Source of the DNA: Terriglobales bacterium | GTDB lineage: Bacteria > Acidobacteriota > Terriglobia > Terriglobales > Acidobacteriaceae | Assembly (NCBI GenBank): GCA_035651995.1 | Contig: DASRER010000042.1 | Span: forward strand, 29,527-93,526 | Direction: 5' to 3' | DNA: 64,000 nt | Shown here: piece after piece, positions 37,590 through 50,874 of the stretch | How positions within the stretch are numbered: position 1 is the first letter of the stretch | How the letters are laid out: each line of letters opens with the position of its first letter | Position numbers and translations under genes: made by a program | The notes under the pieces: model-generated | What the model was told of the DNA's origin: nothing | The model's database searches: none | Seen by the model: the letters and a program-made list of their open reading frames with translations, nothing else

Positions 37590-38027
37590 ATGACTCGGAA
37601 TGAGCTCTTCGAGGCCTACTTGAAAATTGGGAACTTTTGGGCCAAGCGGCACGATGAACGCCGACAATACGAGTGGAAGCTGACGATTGGGTTGTGGGCC
37701 ATCATTGTGGCAGGGTTGGTGCAACCCGACAAGTTGCGGGTCTTGCCCGAAACTGCAATCCGGTTGACCCTCTTGGGAATTTGGATCCTATATTGCTTCG
37801 GTTGGCTCTTGCCGTTGTGGGAACGAAACAACTCAGATAAACGTCAGGCTCTTGATGCCATTGAAGAATGCAACAAACTATTAGACGACGCATCCTATCA
37901 GCCACGTCCGCCTAAGAGACCCAAGAAGCCACCCGTCCGTAAGTTCATAGGCGATTGGGCTATGCGATTTCAAGCCCTTGCCACGGGAGTGCTGCTTCTG
38001 TTGCTGTCGTCGATTATAACGCGCTAG
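37590..38027 (+). CDS. Three-helix membrane protein of unknown function
   Basis: A 145-residue protein whose base composition is markedly lower in GC than its neighbours. Predicted membrane helices lie at about 29-46 (KLTIGLWAIIVAGLV), 58-76 (RLTLLGIWILYCFGWLLPLW) and 128-144 (ALATGVLLLLLSSII). A proline/lysine-rich loop (PRPPKRPKKPPVRKF) precedes the last helix, and a charged helix (DKRQALDAIEECNKLLDD) follows the second. I cannot name a family; the WK-x-LW first helix resembles small membrane proteins with sporadic distribution. It follows the pseudopilins by 32 bases but may be a recent arrival. Confidence 0.7.
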   Translation: MTRNELFEAYLKIGNFWAKRHDERRQYEWKLTIGLWAIIVAGLVQPDKLRVLPETAIRLTLLGIWILYCFGWLLPLWERNNSDKRQALDAIEECNKLLDDASYQPRPPKRPKKPPVRKFIGDWAMRFQALATGVLLLLLSSIITR

Positions 38028-38076
38028 CCAATAAGTCTTCGGGAATTCGGTGATGCCAGAATACTAGGTTCCGCTC

Positions 38077-38184
38077 CGCCCGCTCGCGGGCGCGCCTCAG
38101 CTGGCGAAGCCAGCGTCACATTCAGTAGCCCACAGCGTAAGCTGTGGGCAAAAGTCCTCGACTCATGAAGCTCGCGAAGCGAGC
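38077..38184. repeat. Cluster of four short hairpins upstream of hutU
   Basis: In order: CGCCCGC-TC-GCGGGCG (38077-38092), GCTGGC-GAA-GCCAGC (38100-38114), GCCCACAGC-GTAA-GCTGTGGGC (38128-38149, GNRA-type loop) and GCTCGC-GAA-GCGAGC (38170-38184). They fill the 38028-38236 spacer. They may be dispersed palindromes or a structured leader. Confidence 0.75.
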
Positions 38185-38236
38185 GGCACGGCCACCGGTT
38201 GCCATCACCTCGCTACCCCCACTACCATCCCATTCA

Positions 38237-39910
<1,674 letters not shown>

Positions 39911-39922
39911 ATCTCCCGCCGC

Positions 39923-39990
39923 TTTGAAGGGGTGCGGCTTCCAGCCCCGCGTTCCAGGCTTGATACGTGAACGGCTTCAGCCGCTGAGGT
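39923..39990 (+). repeat. Composite two-hairpin dispersed repeat (TTTGAAGGGG family), second copy
   Basis: TTTGAAGGGG, a GC hairpin, about 25 bases, then CGGCTTCAGCCGCTGAGGT. It has the same order and spacing as 16521-16590. The spacer to the next gene (39991-40184) holds pyrimidine-rich sequence with no gene. Confidence 0.75.
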
Positions 39991-40184
39991 GTTTTCAGTC
40001 GCCCTAAGATGGCCTGCGGGCCCGCTCAAGGCCCAGTAGAAAAACCTTAGTACTTGATCCGACCGGACTAAGCCTCTCCCCCTGCTCCCCTGGGGCCAAG
40101 CACCCTCACCCGCTAGGACTAAGTCCCGATTCTCCGCGCAGCCGCGCATCGCTACTCTCGCCGCGTTCCCATCCGGAGAGTCGC

Positions 40185-41663
40185 TTGCGCTTCCGCCGAG
40201 TTCTCGCCGCCGTGCTGCTGTTCGCCGCCACCGCCTTCTCCCAGACGCAGGACTTCACCGTCGTCGCGCTCCCCGACACGCAGCACTACTCCAAGTACTA
40301 CCCGGCGATCTACGCCGCGCAAACGCGCTGGATCGTGCAGAACGCCGCCGCGATGAACATTCAGTTCGTCCTCGGCCTGGGTGACATCGTGGACGACGGC
40401 GAGCAGAACTTCCAGTGGCAGAACGCAGACGCCGCCGTGCGCATTCTCGACCAGGCCGGCATGCGCTATGCCATGGCCATCGGCAACCACGACTACATGT
40501 TCGGCAGCGTCAGCTCGCGCGACGCCACTCTGTTCAACCAGTACTTTGGCCCGCTGCGCTATCACGGCCGCTCGTACTACCGCGGAAGCTATCCTGCTGG
40601 CTCCAACGAAAATTTCTGGACGGTGTTCGACGTGGCCGGCGTGCCCTACCTCGTCATGCTGCTCGAAACATTTCCGCGCGACGCGGCGCTCAACTGGGCC
40701 GCGTCGGTGCTGGCCGCCAACCGCGACAAGCAGGCCATCATCGTGACGCACTCCTACATGTTCAAGGACAATTCGCGCATCGGCCGCTGCGACTCGAACA
40801 CGGCTGCCTCGTTCGGCGTCGCCCAGGACAACGACGGCGACCAGATGTGGTCCAAGTTCGTCAGCCGCCAGCCCAACGTCTTCCTCGTGCTCAACGGACA
40901 CACCAACGGCGCCGGCCGCCGCGCCGACATCGGCACGAACGGAAATCTGATCAGCCAGGTGCTCGCCGACTATCAGGACGATCCGCACGGCGGCAACGGC
41001 TGGCTGCGCATCCTCAAATTCCGCCCGGCGCTGAACCTGATCGAAGTGCGCACCTACTCGCCCTACCTGAACCAGTGGCTCACCGATTCGAACAACCAGT
41101 TCACGCTCAAGATTCACGACTGGCCGGCGAGTTCGAGCGGAGCTCTTGAGGGCCGCGTGCGCTCCAGTTCGTGCGCCCCGCTCAGCGGCGTGACCATCTC
41201 CGCCGGCGGCCACTCCACCGTGACCGGCGCACAAGGCCTGTTCTCTCTCCCCCTGCCCGCGCCTGCCGCCTACACCGCGACCGCGGCCAAGTCCGGCTGG
41301 AAAAGCGGATCGGTAAGCGCGTCGGTCCCGCGGGCGTATCCGGCATGGGCCGATTTCTTTCTCGCAAGCGCTTCGCCTTCGACGTCCTGCACGCTCAGCA
41401 GCGTCTCGCCCTCGGTGACCATCTGCGCGCCCACGGCCAGCGCAAGCGTCAGCTCGCCGGTCCGCATCACCGGCGGTGCCACCAGCAGCGCTGGAGTGCG
41501 ATTCGTGCAGGTATATGTAGACGGCCTGAAGGCGTATGAGGCCCTGGCGCCAACTCTCGACACGAGCCTGCCCATCTTGCCGGGCACGCACCGCCTGACC
41601 GTCCAGGCCGGCGACAAAGCCGGCGCCATCTTCAAGCAGACGATTTACATCACCGTGAAGTAA
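40185..41663 (+). CDS. Secreted metallophosphoesterase with C-terminal beta domains
   Basis: A 492-residue protein starting at TTG 40185 after CGGAGAG, with signal peptide LRFRRVLAAVLLFAATAFSQ. The calcineurin-like phosphoesterase domain has its dimetal motifs: VVALPDTQHY, VLGLGDIVDDG, IGNHDY (GNHD/E), VTHSYMF and NGHTNGAG. After residue 310 come a carboxypeptidase-regulatory-like domain (LEGRVRSSSCAPLSGVTISA) and an Ig-like/Big domain (VSPSVTICAPTASASVSSPV). It probably acts outside the cell on phosphoesters. Its place between hutU and hutI is odd, because it has no evident link to histidine use. Confidence 0.88.
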   Translation: MRFRRVLAAVLLFAATAFSQTQDFTVVALPDTQHYSKYYPAIYAAQTRWIVQNAAAMNIQFVLGLGDIVDDGEQNFQWQNADAAVRILDQAGMRYAMAIGNHDYMFGSVSSRDATLFNQYFGPLRYHGRSYYRGSYPAGSNENFWTVFDVAGVPYLVMLLETFPRDAALNWAASVLAANRDKQAIIVTHSYMFKDNSRIGRCDSNTAASFGVAQDNDGDQMWSKFVSRQPNVFLVLNGHTNGAGRRADIGTNGNLISQVLADYQDDPHGGNGWLRILKFRPALNLIEVRTYSPYLNQWLTDSNNQFTLKIHDWPASSSGALEGRVRSSSCAPLSGVTISAGGHSTVTGAQGLFSLPLPAPAAYTATAAKSGWKSGSVSASVPRAYPAWADFFLASASPSTSCTLSSVSPSVTICAPTASASVSSPVRITGGATSSAGVRFVQVYVDGLKAYEALAPTLDTSLPILPGTHRLTVQAGDKAGAIFKQTIYITVK

Positions 41664-41849
41664 TGGTTTTCCTGGAATGTGGCCTTGGCCATCCTGAATT
41701 ATTGAGGAGTCATCCTGAGCACGCGCTGTTTGCGGGCTCAGGACCTATGTAGTCGTGAGCGCCGCCACCATACCGTATGGAGCCCGGTCGCCCTCGACCG
41801 GGCTCTTGCTTGAGGTATTCTTTCCTGCAACTACAGCGAGCCCACAAAC

Positions 41850-43154
41850 TTGGCACAACCTTCAGCACGCACTAATCAGCCGCTCCTCCTAACCCACATC
41901 GGCCAGCTCCTCACCCTGCGCTCGGAAAGCAGCCGGCCCAACTCCCTGCGCCGCGGCGCTGCCATGCGCGACCTTGGCATCATCGAGGACGCGGCCGTCC
42001 TCTGCGCCGGAGGCAAGATCGTCAGCGTCGGCGCCATGCGCGATGCCGCCCGCGATCCCTGGCTCAAGCGGCATCGCAGGCAGGTCACGGAACTCGATTG
42101 CGGCGGACGCGTCGTCCTGCCCGGATTCGTCGACTCGCACACGCATCCCGTTTTCGCTGCGCCGCGTCTTGTTGACTTCGAAAAGCGCATCTCCGGGGCG
42201 ACCTACGAAGAGATCGCCGCGGCCGGCGGCGGCATCGCCTCCAGTGTCAGCGCCGTCCGCAAGGCCCGGCGCTCTGAACTGGCTGCCAACGTCGCCAGAG
42301 CTCTCGACCAGGCCGGACGCCACGGCACCACCACCATCGAGTGCAAATCGGGATATGGCCTGAGCACCGAGGCCGAAATCAAGTCGCTCGAAGCAATTCG
42401 CGATGCCGCCCGCGCCTGGCCGGGAACGGTCGTGCCAACGCTGCTCGGTGCGCACGTCTGTCCGCCTGAACTGAAGTCGTTACCGGACAAATACTTACAT
42501 GAAATAGTTAAACAAATGCTTCCACGTGCTGCGGAGGCGAAACTGGCTGCCTTTGTTGACGTTTTCATCGAACGCGGCGCCTTCACGCTCGAGCAGGCCG
42601 AGCAGGTCTTCACCGCCGCCGAAAATCTCGGACTGGGCGCGCGCGCGCACGTCTGCCAGCTCTCCCCCGGGGAACTGTGGCCGCTGCTGCGCTTCCATCC
42701 GGCATCGTTCGACCACCTCGACTGCGTATCGGACGAGGACATCGCGCAACTCGCCCGCCGCGATGTAGTCGCCACGCTCCTGCCCGGCGCCAACTACTTC
42801 CTCGGGCTCGGCGCTTATCCGCCCGCGCGCAAGCTGCTCGACGCCGGCGCCGCCGTCGCGCTCGCCACCGACTACAACCCAGGCACCTCGCCCACGCTGA
42901 ACATGCAGTTCATCGTCTCGCTCGCCTGCACCCAGATGCGCATGTCGCCCGCCGAGGCCATCACCGCCGCCACCTACAACGGCGCCTGCGCCCTGAAGCT
43001 GCAAGACCGCAAGGGAAGCCTTGAGCCCGGCAAAGACGCCGACCTAACCATCTTCGACCTGCGCGACTGGCGCGAGATCGCCTATTGGTTCGGCGGCAAC
43101 GCCTGCTGGACGGCCATTGCCGCTGGCGTTGCTGCATTGCCCAATCAATCTTGA
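41850..43154 (+). CDS. hutI: Imidazolonepropionase
   Basis: A 434-residue amidohydrolase that opens the imidazolone ring to give N-formimino-glutamate in histidine degradation. TTG 41850 is chosen because LLLTHIGQLLTL already belongs to the family's N-terminal strand. Metal and substrate motifs are DSHTHPVFAAPR (HxH), GTTTIECKSGYGL, HVCQLSPGE and ALATDYNPGTSPT. Length is normal (about 410-430). The preceding GAGGTATTCTTTCC resembles the element before the amidohydrolase at 380 and could be a -10. It works with hutU located upstream. Confidence 0.95.
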   Translation: MAQPSARTNQPLLLTHIGQLLTLRSESSRPNSLRRGAAMRDLGIIEDAAVLCAGGKIVSVGAMRDAARDPWLKRHRRQVTELDCGGRVVLPGFVDSHTHPVFAAPRLVDFEKRISGATYEEIAAAGGGIASSVSAVRKARRSELAANVARALDQAGRHGTTTIECKSGYGLSTEAEIKSLEAIRDAARAWPGTVVPTLLGAHVCPPELKSLPDKYLHEIVKQMLPRAAEAKLAAFVDVFIERGAFTLEQAEQVFTAAENLGLGARAHVCQLSPGELWPLLRFHPASFDHLDCVSDEDIAQLARRDVVATLLPGANYFLGLGAYPPARKLLDAGAAVALATDYNPGTSPTLNMQFIVSLACTQMRMSPAEAITAATYNGACALKLQDRKGSLEPGKDADLTIFDLRDWREIAYWFGGNACWTAIAAGVAALPNQS

Positions 43155-43471
43155 TCTGAGTCATCCGGCGCGAAGCGGAGGACCCCACCGCGGCCGGCGC
43201 CACTTCTGTCGCTCCGGGCTTTCCGGCCGCGCTCGATTTTCTGCCGCCCGAATCCGCTAGAATTGAGGGTTGCGGGCGAGCAGTCGCGAAGCAACGGCTG
43301 AATGTAGCCCAGCACGAAGTGCCGGGGGCAATGTGCACCGCGCGGCTGGGTCCTGCAGGGACGGCTGGGCCTTTTCGCTCACCGCGCCCGAGTTTGTCCG
43401 TCCATAACAGTGGATCACCATGCCCGGGGCCGTTCGTCCCTGAATCCGTCACCAGCCCGCAAGGAGTTCTC
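43155..43471. other. Intergenic leader region with potential RNA structure
   Basis: This 317-base gap precedes the M1 aminopeptidase. TAGAAT at about 43257-43262 could be a -10. Between about 43275 and 43390 are several complementary blocks (for example AGCCCAGC near 43306 with GGCTGGG near 43343 and 43361, and GTCC-TGCA-GGGAC). No gene is supported. I do not recognise a known riboswitch or RNA family. Confidence 0.4.
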
Positions 43472-46093
<2,622 letters not shown>

Positions 46094-46107
46094 CATTGAC
46101 CGTGGGA

Positions 46108-46127
46108 CGCGGGCGACCTCGCCCGCG
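46108..46127. repeat. Dispersed palindrome CGCGGGCGA-CC-TCGCCCGCG
   Basis: Perfect nine-base arms with a two-base loop, identical in sequence to 14133-14152. It lies between the convergent M1 aminopeptidase and engB genes and may double as a terminator, though it has no T tract. Confidence 0.75.
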
Positions 46128-46164
46128 CGAACGGGAGCCTCTGGAGAGGCGCGGTGAACCGCGC

Positions 46165-46779
46165 TCAGTCGCTCGCCGCGGCGATCCTGCGGCTCGCAGC
46201 GGTCCATATCTCGCGCCACAGCTCGTCGCGTCCTGAGCCGGTCTTGGCGGAGTAGGGAAGGACGCGCTCGGTTCCCAGGTCGGTGCGCAAGCGCCGCAGC
46301 GCGTTGGCCAGCTCGTTGCCGCTCAGGCGATCGCTCTTGGTCGCCACCACCAGATACTCTCGTCCCGCGCCGCGCAGCCATTCCAGCAGCCTTCTGTCAC
46401 TCTCCTGCGTCGGCGCTCGCGGATCAACCAGGGCGATGCTCAGCGCCAGCGCAGACCGCTGCGCCAGATACGGCTCGATGAAGCTCGGCCATTCGGCGGT
46501 GACTTCGCGCGGCAGCCTGGCATAGCCATATCCGGGAAGGTCGGCAAAGCGCAGCTCGGGTTCGGGACGTCCCTGGCGGCGCAGCTCGAAGAAGTTGATG
46601 GTCCGCGTTCGTCCGGGCGTGGCGCTGGTGCGCGCAATCTTCTCGCCGACGAGCGAGTTCAGCACGCTCGACTTGCCCACGTTCGAGCGCCCGAGAAAGG
46701 CAATCTCCGGCAGCGACGCCGCGGGAAACTGGCGCGCATCGGCGGCGGAAAGCACGAACTTGGCATGGACCTTGATCAT
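46165..46779 (-). CDS. engB: Ribosome-biogenesis GTPase EngB/YsxC
   Basis: A 204-residue TRAFAC GTPase needed for assembly of the large ribosomal subunit. The G motifs are present: G1 GRSNVGKSSVLN, G3 DLPGYGYA, G4 TKSDR and a G5-like PYSAKTGSG. KFVLSAADARQFPAASLPEI upstream of G1 is the usual EngB start. Length is normal. The gene is preceded on its strand by a small membrane protein gene and a GAGACGTGGC palindrome. Confidence 0.95.
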   Translation of the reverse strand: MIKVHAKFVLSAADARQFPAASLPEIAFLGRSNVGKSSVLNSLVGEKIARTSATPGRTRTINFFELRRQGRPEPELRFADLPGYGYARLPREVTAEWPSFIEPYLAQRSALALSIALVDPRAPTQESDRRLLEWLRGAGREYLVVATKSDRLSGNELANALRRLRTDLGTERVLPYSAKTGSGRDELWREIWTAASRRIAAASD

Positions 46780-46799
46780 CTTGTGGGTGAGACAGCGCA

Positions 46800-46821
46800 G
46801 AGACGTGGCTCGCTACGTCTC
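46800..46821. repeat. Dispersed palindrome, GAGACGTAGC family
   Basis: GAGACGTGGC-TC-GCTACGTCTC, the same family as 14042-14063 with one arm mismatch, in the 49-base gap between engB and the small membrane protein gene. Confidence 0.75.
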
Positions 46822-46828
46822 CCGCCCG

Positions 46829-47062
46829 CTACTCAAGCCCCAGCGGACGCTTGTTGTGGCGCTCGTCGACCTTCGCGGGACGGCGCTTGTTCCAGAAGTA
46901 CAGACCGACAGCGACAACGACCCCGATCGGAATGCTGATGGCGATGAACACGCGCGCTGCCGGAAAGAACACCAGCATGATCGCGACGAACAACACCGCG
47001 ACCAGCAACGCTGCCGTGCCTTGCGTCTGGCTCGGCGGCACGTGATGGAAGCCGGTGTCCAT
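46829..47062 (-). CDS. Small membrane protein, two helices
   Basis: A 77-residue protein with two adjacent membrane helices, AALLVAVLFVAIMLVFFP (about 17-34) and VFIAISIPIGVVVAVGLYFW (about 38-58), and a basic tail NKRRPAKVDERHNKRPLGLE. No named domain is visible. It lies directly upstream of engB on the same strand and so may be co-transcribed with it. Its length and the clear helix pair suggest a real gene of unknown role. Confidence 0.65.
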   Translation of the reverse strand: MDTGFHHVPPSQTQGTAALLVAVLFVAIMLVFFPAARVFIAISIPIGVVVAVGLYFWNKRRPAKVDERHNKRPLGLE

Positions 47063-47329
47063 GAGCAGATTCTAGTCCAGATGCAAGGTGGTCGCCGGTT
47101 GTTGGTCGCCGGCCGTCGGTGGATTTGTGCGATTCAGCCCGGAGCAGTGCTGGGACCTCCAGTATCCAAGCCTCATCCCGAACGCGCGTTTTCCGCGCGC
47201 GAGGGACCTGAGGCAGCCTTGACGCAATCAAGGCCGGTCGCGTGGACCGCGGGCGCGCGCGCAACCGCTTGCCGTGGCGCTTTCGCGCACCGGTCCCTCG
47301 CTGCGCTCGAAGTGACAACGGTGAAGCTG

Positions 47330-47354
47330 AAAAGCCCCGCCAGGCGGGGCTTTT
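47330..47354. terminator. Rho-independent terminator downstream of lon
   Basis: AAAAGCCCCGC-CAG-GCGGGGCTTTT, an 11-base perfect stem with A/T tracts on both sides. It ends the lon transcript 23 bases after its stop. The stem sequence is the same as that of the terminator at 23815-23842. Confidence 0.9.
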
Positions 47355-47376
47355 CACGTTCGGCCAGAGGAAAAGC

Positions 47377-49779
47377 TTACTGGTGAGTCGCGGGAGCTTC
47401 GGGTTGCGGGGGCGCCTGCTGGATGGCGGCCGGCGCTTCTTCCCGCATTTCGGGCAACGGGCCTTCCAGCGCCAGATTGAGCACCTGGTCCATGTTCTCG
47501 GCGAAGTGAAGTTTCATGGCACTGCGCAGGTTCTCGGGCACGTCGGCCAGGTCTTTCTCATTGTCCTTCGGCAGGATCACTTCCATGATCCCGGCGCGAT
47601 GGGCGGCGAGCAGCTTTTCCTTCAGCCCGCCGATGGGCAGTACCTTTCCGCGCAGCGTGATCTCGCCGGTCATGGCGATGTCGCGGCGCACGGGTATGCG
47701 GGTGAGCGCCGAAGCGATGGCGGTAGCGATGGTGATGCCCGCCGACGGCCCGTCCTTCGGGATGGCGCCCTCGGGCACGTGCACGTGAACGTCAATGTTG
47801 CGGTAGAAGTCGCGCGCCAGGCCCAGGCGCTGCGCGCGCGAGCGGACGTAGGTCATGGCCGCCTGCGCCGACTCCTGCATCACGTCGCCCAGCTTGCCGG
47901 TCAGGATCGGCTTGCCCTTGCCGTCAACGATGGCCACTTCCGTGCTCAGGATCGAGCCGCCGACTTCGGTCCACGCCAGGCCGGTGACCAGGCCGACCTC
48001 GCTCTTTTCGTGCGCGAGCGTGTCGCGGAATTTTGGAACGCCGAGGAATTCGCCCACGTTCTCGGGGGTGATGGTGATGTTGTACGCCTCGCCCTGCTTG
48101 ACGACCTTGCGCGCCACCTTGCGGCCAATGTTGCCGATCTCCCTCTCCAGGTTGCGCACGCCGGCTTCGCGCGTGTAGTTGCGGATGATCGAGGTGATGG
48201 CGTCGTCGGTGAAGGTGATGTTCTTTTCCGTCAGCCCGGTCGCCTGGCGCTGCTTGCGGACCAGGAACTGCTTGGCGATCTCGACTTTTTCCAGCTCGGT
48301 GTAGCCGTGCAGCCGCAGCACTTCCATGCGGTCCTGCAGCGCGGCGGGGACCGTGTGGATGACGTTCGCGGTGGCGATGAAAAACACCTGCGAGAGGTCG
48401 TATTCCACATCGAGATAGTGGTCCACGAACATGTAATTCTGCTCGGGATCGAGCACTTCCAGCAGCGCCGCCGACGGATCGCCGCGGAAGTCCATGCTCA
48501 TCTTGTCGATTTCATCGAGCATGAAGACCGGGTTCTTGGTGCCGGCCTTCTTCATCATCTGGATGATCTGCCCCGGCAGCGCGCCAATATACGTGCGCCG
48601 ATGCCCGCGGATCTCCGCTTCGTCGCGCACGCCGCCCAGCGACATGCGCACGAACTTGCGCCCCGTCGCCTTGGCGATCGACATGCCCAGCGACGTCTTG
48701 CCCACGCCCGGAGGCCCGACGAAGCACAGAATCGAGCCTTTCGGATTCTTGACCAGCTGGCGCACCGCCAAAAACTCGAGGATGCGCTCCTTGATTTTCT
48801 CCAGCCCGTAGTGGTCTTCGTTCAGGACCTTCTCGGCGCGATCAATCGAGCGGATTTCCTTCGACCGCTTCTTCCACGGCACCGCCAGCAGCCAGTCCAG
48901 GTAATTGCGCGAGACGGTCGACTCGGCCGACATGGGCGGCATGGCTTCCAGTTTCTTCAACTCCTGGAGCGCCTTCTCGTGAACGTCTTTCGGCATGCCC
49001 GCCGCGTCCACTTTTTTCTTCAGCTCGTCCCACTCGCTCTTTTCGCCGCGGCCCAGCTCCTTCTGGATCGCCTTGATCTTTTCGTTGAGGTAGTACTCCT
49101 TCTGCGCCCGCTCCATCTGCCGCTTCACCCGCGACTGGATGCTGCGGTCCATGTTCAGCTTCTCGATCTCGATGTCGAGCACGTCGGCAATGCGCGTGAG
49201 CCGCTCGGCCGGGTCGAAAATCTCCAGCAGCTCCTGCTTCTCCTCGATCGAGAGTTGCAGGTTCTCGGAAATCTTGTCGCTGAGCTTGCCCGGGTCCTCC
49301 ATGCGGACCGCCGCGATCATGGTCTCGTAATTCAGCGACTGGCAGAGTTTGACGTACTGCTCGAACAGGGACGTCACCCGCTGCATGGCCGCTTCGATCT
49401 GCGGCGTGACCTCGACGTGGTACTTGGCGGTGCGGACCGTCGCCTGGAAGTAGCCTTCCGAGTCGGTGACCTGCAGGATCTTGCCGCGCTCGATGCCTTC
49501 GACCAGCACCTTGATGTTGCCGTCGGGGAGCTTCAACGACTGCACGATGTTGACGATCGTCCCAACCTGGTAAATCTCGTTTGGCTTGGGCTCGTCAATG
49601 GAGGCGTCGTGCTGCGTGGCGAGAAAGATTTTCTTGTCCGACGCCAGCGCCTCTTCCAGGGCGCGCACGCTGGACTCGCGGCCAACCACGAACGGGGTCA
49701 TCATGTGCGGAAAAATGACCACGTCCCGGATCGGCATCATGGGCAGCTTGCGTGTGTCGAACTTTTCCTTTGGGTTCAT
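47377..49779 (-). CDS. lon: ATP-dependent protease Lon
   Basis: An 800-residue LonA protease that degrades damaged and regulatory proteins. The N-terminal substrate-binding domain ([19 protein letters not shown]) is followed by a coiled region and an AAA+ module with Walker [12 protein letters not shown] and Walker [10 protein letters not shown]. The peptidase domain has the Ser in [14 protein letters not shown] and the Lys in [14 protein letters not shown]. The tail ([13 protein letters not shown]) is low-complexity. ATG 49779 is preceded by AGGA at the end of a GTTTCCCGTT word repeat. No CIRCE or obvious heat-shock promoter is visible upstream. Confidence 0.97.
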   Translation of the reverse strand: MNPKEKFDTRKLPMMPIRDVVIFPHMMTPFVVGRESSVRALEEALASDKKIFLATQHDASIDEPKPNEIYQVGTIVNIVQSLKLPDGNIKVLVEGIERGKILQVTDSEGYFQATVRTAKYHVEVTPQIEAAMQRVTSLFEQYVKLCQSLNYETMIAAVRMEDPGKLSDKISENLQLSIEEKQELLEIFDPAERLTRIADVLDIEIEKLNMDRSIQSRVKRQMERAQKEYYLNEKIKAIQKELGRGEKSEWDELKKKVDAAGMPKDVHEKALQELKKLEAMPPMSAESTVSRNYLDWLLAVPWKKRSKEIRSIDRAEKVLNEDHYGLEKIKERILEFLAVRQLVKNPKGSILCFVGPPGVGKTSLGMSIAKATGRKFVRMSLGGVRDEAEIRGHRRTYIGALPGQIIQMMKKAGTKNPVFMLDEIDKMSMDFRGDPSAALLEVLDPEQNYMFVDHYLDVEYDLSQVFFIATANVIHTVPAALQDRMEVLRLHGYTELEKVEIAKQFLVRKQRQATGLTEKNITFTDDAITSIIRNYTREAGVRNLEREIGNIGRKVARKVVKQGEAYNITITPENVGEFLGVPKFRDTLAHEKSEVGLVTGLAWTEVGGSILSTEVAIVDGKGKPILTGKLGDVMQESAQAAMTYVRSRAQRLGLARDFYRNIDVHVHVPEGAIPKDGPSAGITIATAIASALTRIPVRRDIAMTGEITLRGKVLPIGGLKEKLLAAHRAGIMEVILPKDNEKDLADVPENLRSAMKLHFAENMDQVLNLALEGPLPEMREEAPAAIQQAPPQPEAPATHQ

Positions 49780-49783
49780 GTCC

Positions 49784-49816
49784 TCGTTTCCCGTTGTTCG
49801 TTTCCCGTTCCCCGTG
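49784..49816. repeat. Short-period word repeat directly upstream of lon
   Basis: TCGTTTCCCGTTGTTCG and TTTCCCGTTCCCCGT form an imperfect eight- to nine-base-period run that abuts the lon start codon and supplies its Shine-Dalgarno-like AGGA on the minus strand. The rest of the gap to 50052 shows no gene. Confidence 0.65.
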
Positions 49817-50052
49817 ACGCCCCGCGAGCCTCGCGGGCTCGTTCCTTAGTCAGAGAATATCACGCCCGAAAGGGCACGTTAACAGACGGTGAACGCCTCC
49901 GGAATGGCACTTTCGTCACTTTGTTGCCTGATGAGAGACGTTACCAGGCAGAGTCGGTGTCCTTCAGCGGCGCCGTGACGAGTCCCGCGTGAGCTTGCCG
50001 CCACGGGTATCGCCTTGGGGCGAATTCTCTGTGGAAAACGCGGGCGGAACCG

Positions 50053-50874
50053 CTACTCAGGCTGGGCTTTGTACTGCTTCAGATCAACGTCGGTGACCGT
50101 CTCGCTGGGAACAAGGCGGTAATGGCGCTCTGCCGCAATGAGAATATCTCCGTTCTGTGCCTGGAACTCAAACATCGCAATCGTATTTTCCGGCATTGAT
50201 AGTGCGCCAATCGGGCGACACACCAACTCGGGGAATCTCACGTTGCAGGCGGCGATGTCCTGCTCCACTTGGACGATCCCCAAACGGTCCTTCCCACCCT
50301 TGGCTTGAACCGGAAAAACGTAGTGAACGCCGCGCTTGTCCACGCCAACATATAACTCATCAATCTCAAGCTGACCAATCTCGGGCACGGTCGTTCGAAG
50401 GTGACTTTGCAGAGCGTAACAAGTGACGCCGGTGAAAATGTCGAGCAGCCGGTTGTAGCGCACCCGGGCAAGTGTCGCCTGCTCGTCAGTCAGGGCATAC
50501 TTCTCAACGAGCCCCGGCGTGCCGTCGGGTACTTTTATGACCGTGTACTGCGGATTGGGAACTATTGCGCGATCATAAACTAGCTCGAATTTGTATTGCG
50601 CGGCGCCTGCACCCTTGATCTCCCAGCGTTTACCAGCTGGCGCTGTTCGTGTGATGCCTTCAGGGAGATACGCACGATATCGGAACGAGTAGATTATGTC
50701 GCCGAGGTTCTTTGGCAGCTTGATCCGTAGTTTCTTGGCTGTGGATTCCAGCTCGGTTCGAGTGAATACAAACGACTCATGGCCGCCCTCGTAATGCGCC
50801 TTAAAAATGCGTTCAATGAGGGCAGCATAGCGATTGGGTTTTTTCCCCAGCCTCCTTGTTCGCTTCTTTGTCAT
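50053..50874 (-). CDS. Putative restriction endonuclease (PD-(D/E)XK-like)
   Basis: A 273-residue protein from ATG 50874, whose A overlaps the TGA of the methyltransferase gene (TGATG); ATG 50889 is an alternative. The N-terminal half is basic (RTRRLGKKPNRYAALIERIF). About residues 170-200 read GQLEIDELYVGVDKRGVHY then VFPVQAKGGKD, where E-x-D and the downstream QAK fit a PD-(D/E)XK nuclease core. It shows no similarity that I recognise to a named enzyme. Tight coupling to a DNA methyltransferase is the main support for a type II restriction role. Composition is less GC-rich than neighbouring genes. Confidence 0.65.
   Translation of the reverse strand: MTKKRTRRLGKKPNRYAALIERIFKAHYEGGHESFVFTRTELESTAKKLRIKLPKNLGDIIYSFRYRAYLPEGITRTAPAGKRWEIKGAGAAQYKFELVYDRAIVPNPQYTVIKVPDGTPGLVEKYALTDEQATLARVRYNRLLDIFTGVTCYALQSHLRTTVPEIGQLEIDELYVGVDKRGVHYVFPVQAKGGKDRLGIVQVEQDIAACNVRFPELVCRPIGALSMPENTIAMFEFQAQNGDILIAAERHYRLVPSETVTDVDLKQYKAQPE

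Noticed and set aside
47242..49992. 916-residue plus-strand frame
   Set aside because: Antisense to lon, which has all family motifs.
49780..50052. CIRCE or heat-shock operator in front of lon
   Set aside because: No TTAGCACTC-N9-GAGTGCTAA or similar inverted repeat found; only word repeats and GC hairpins.
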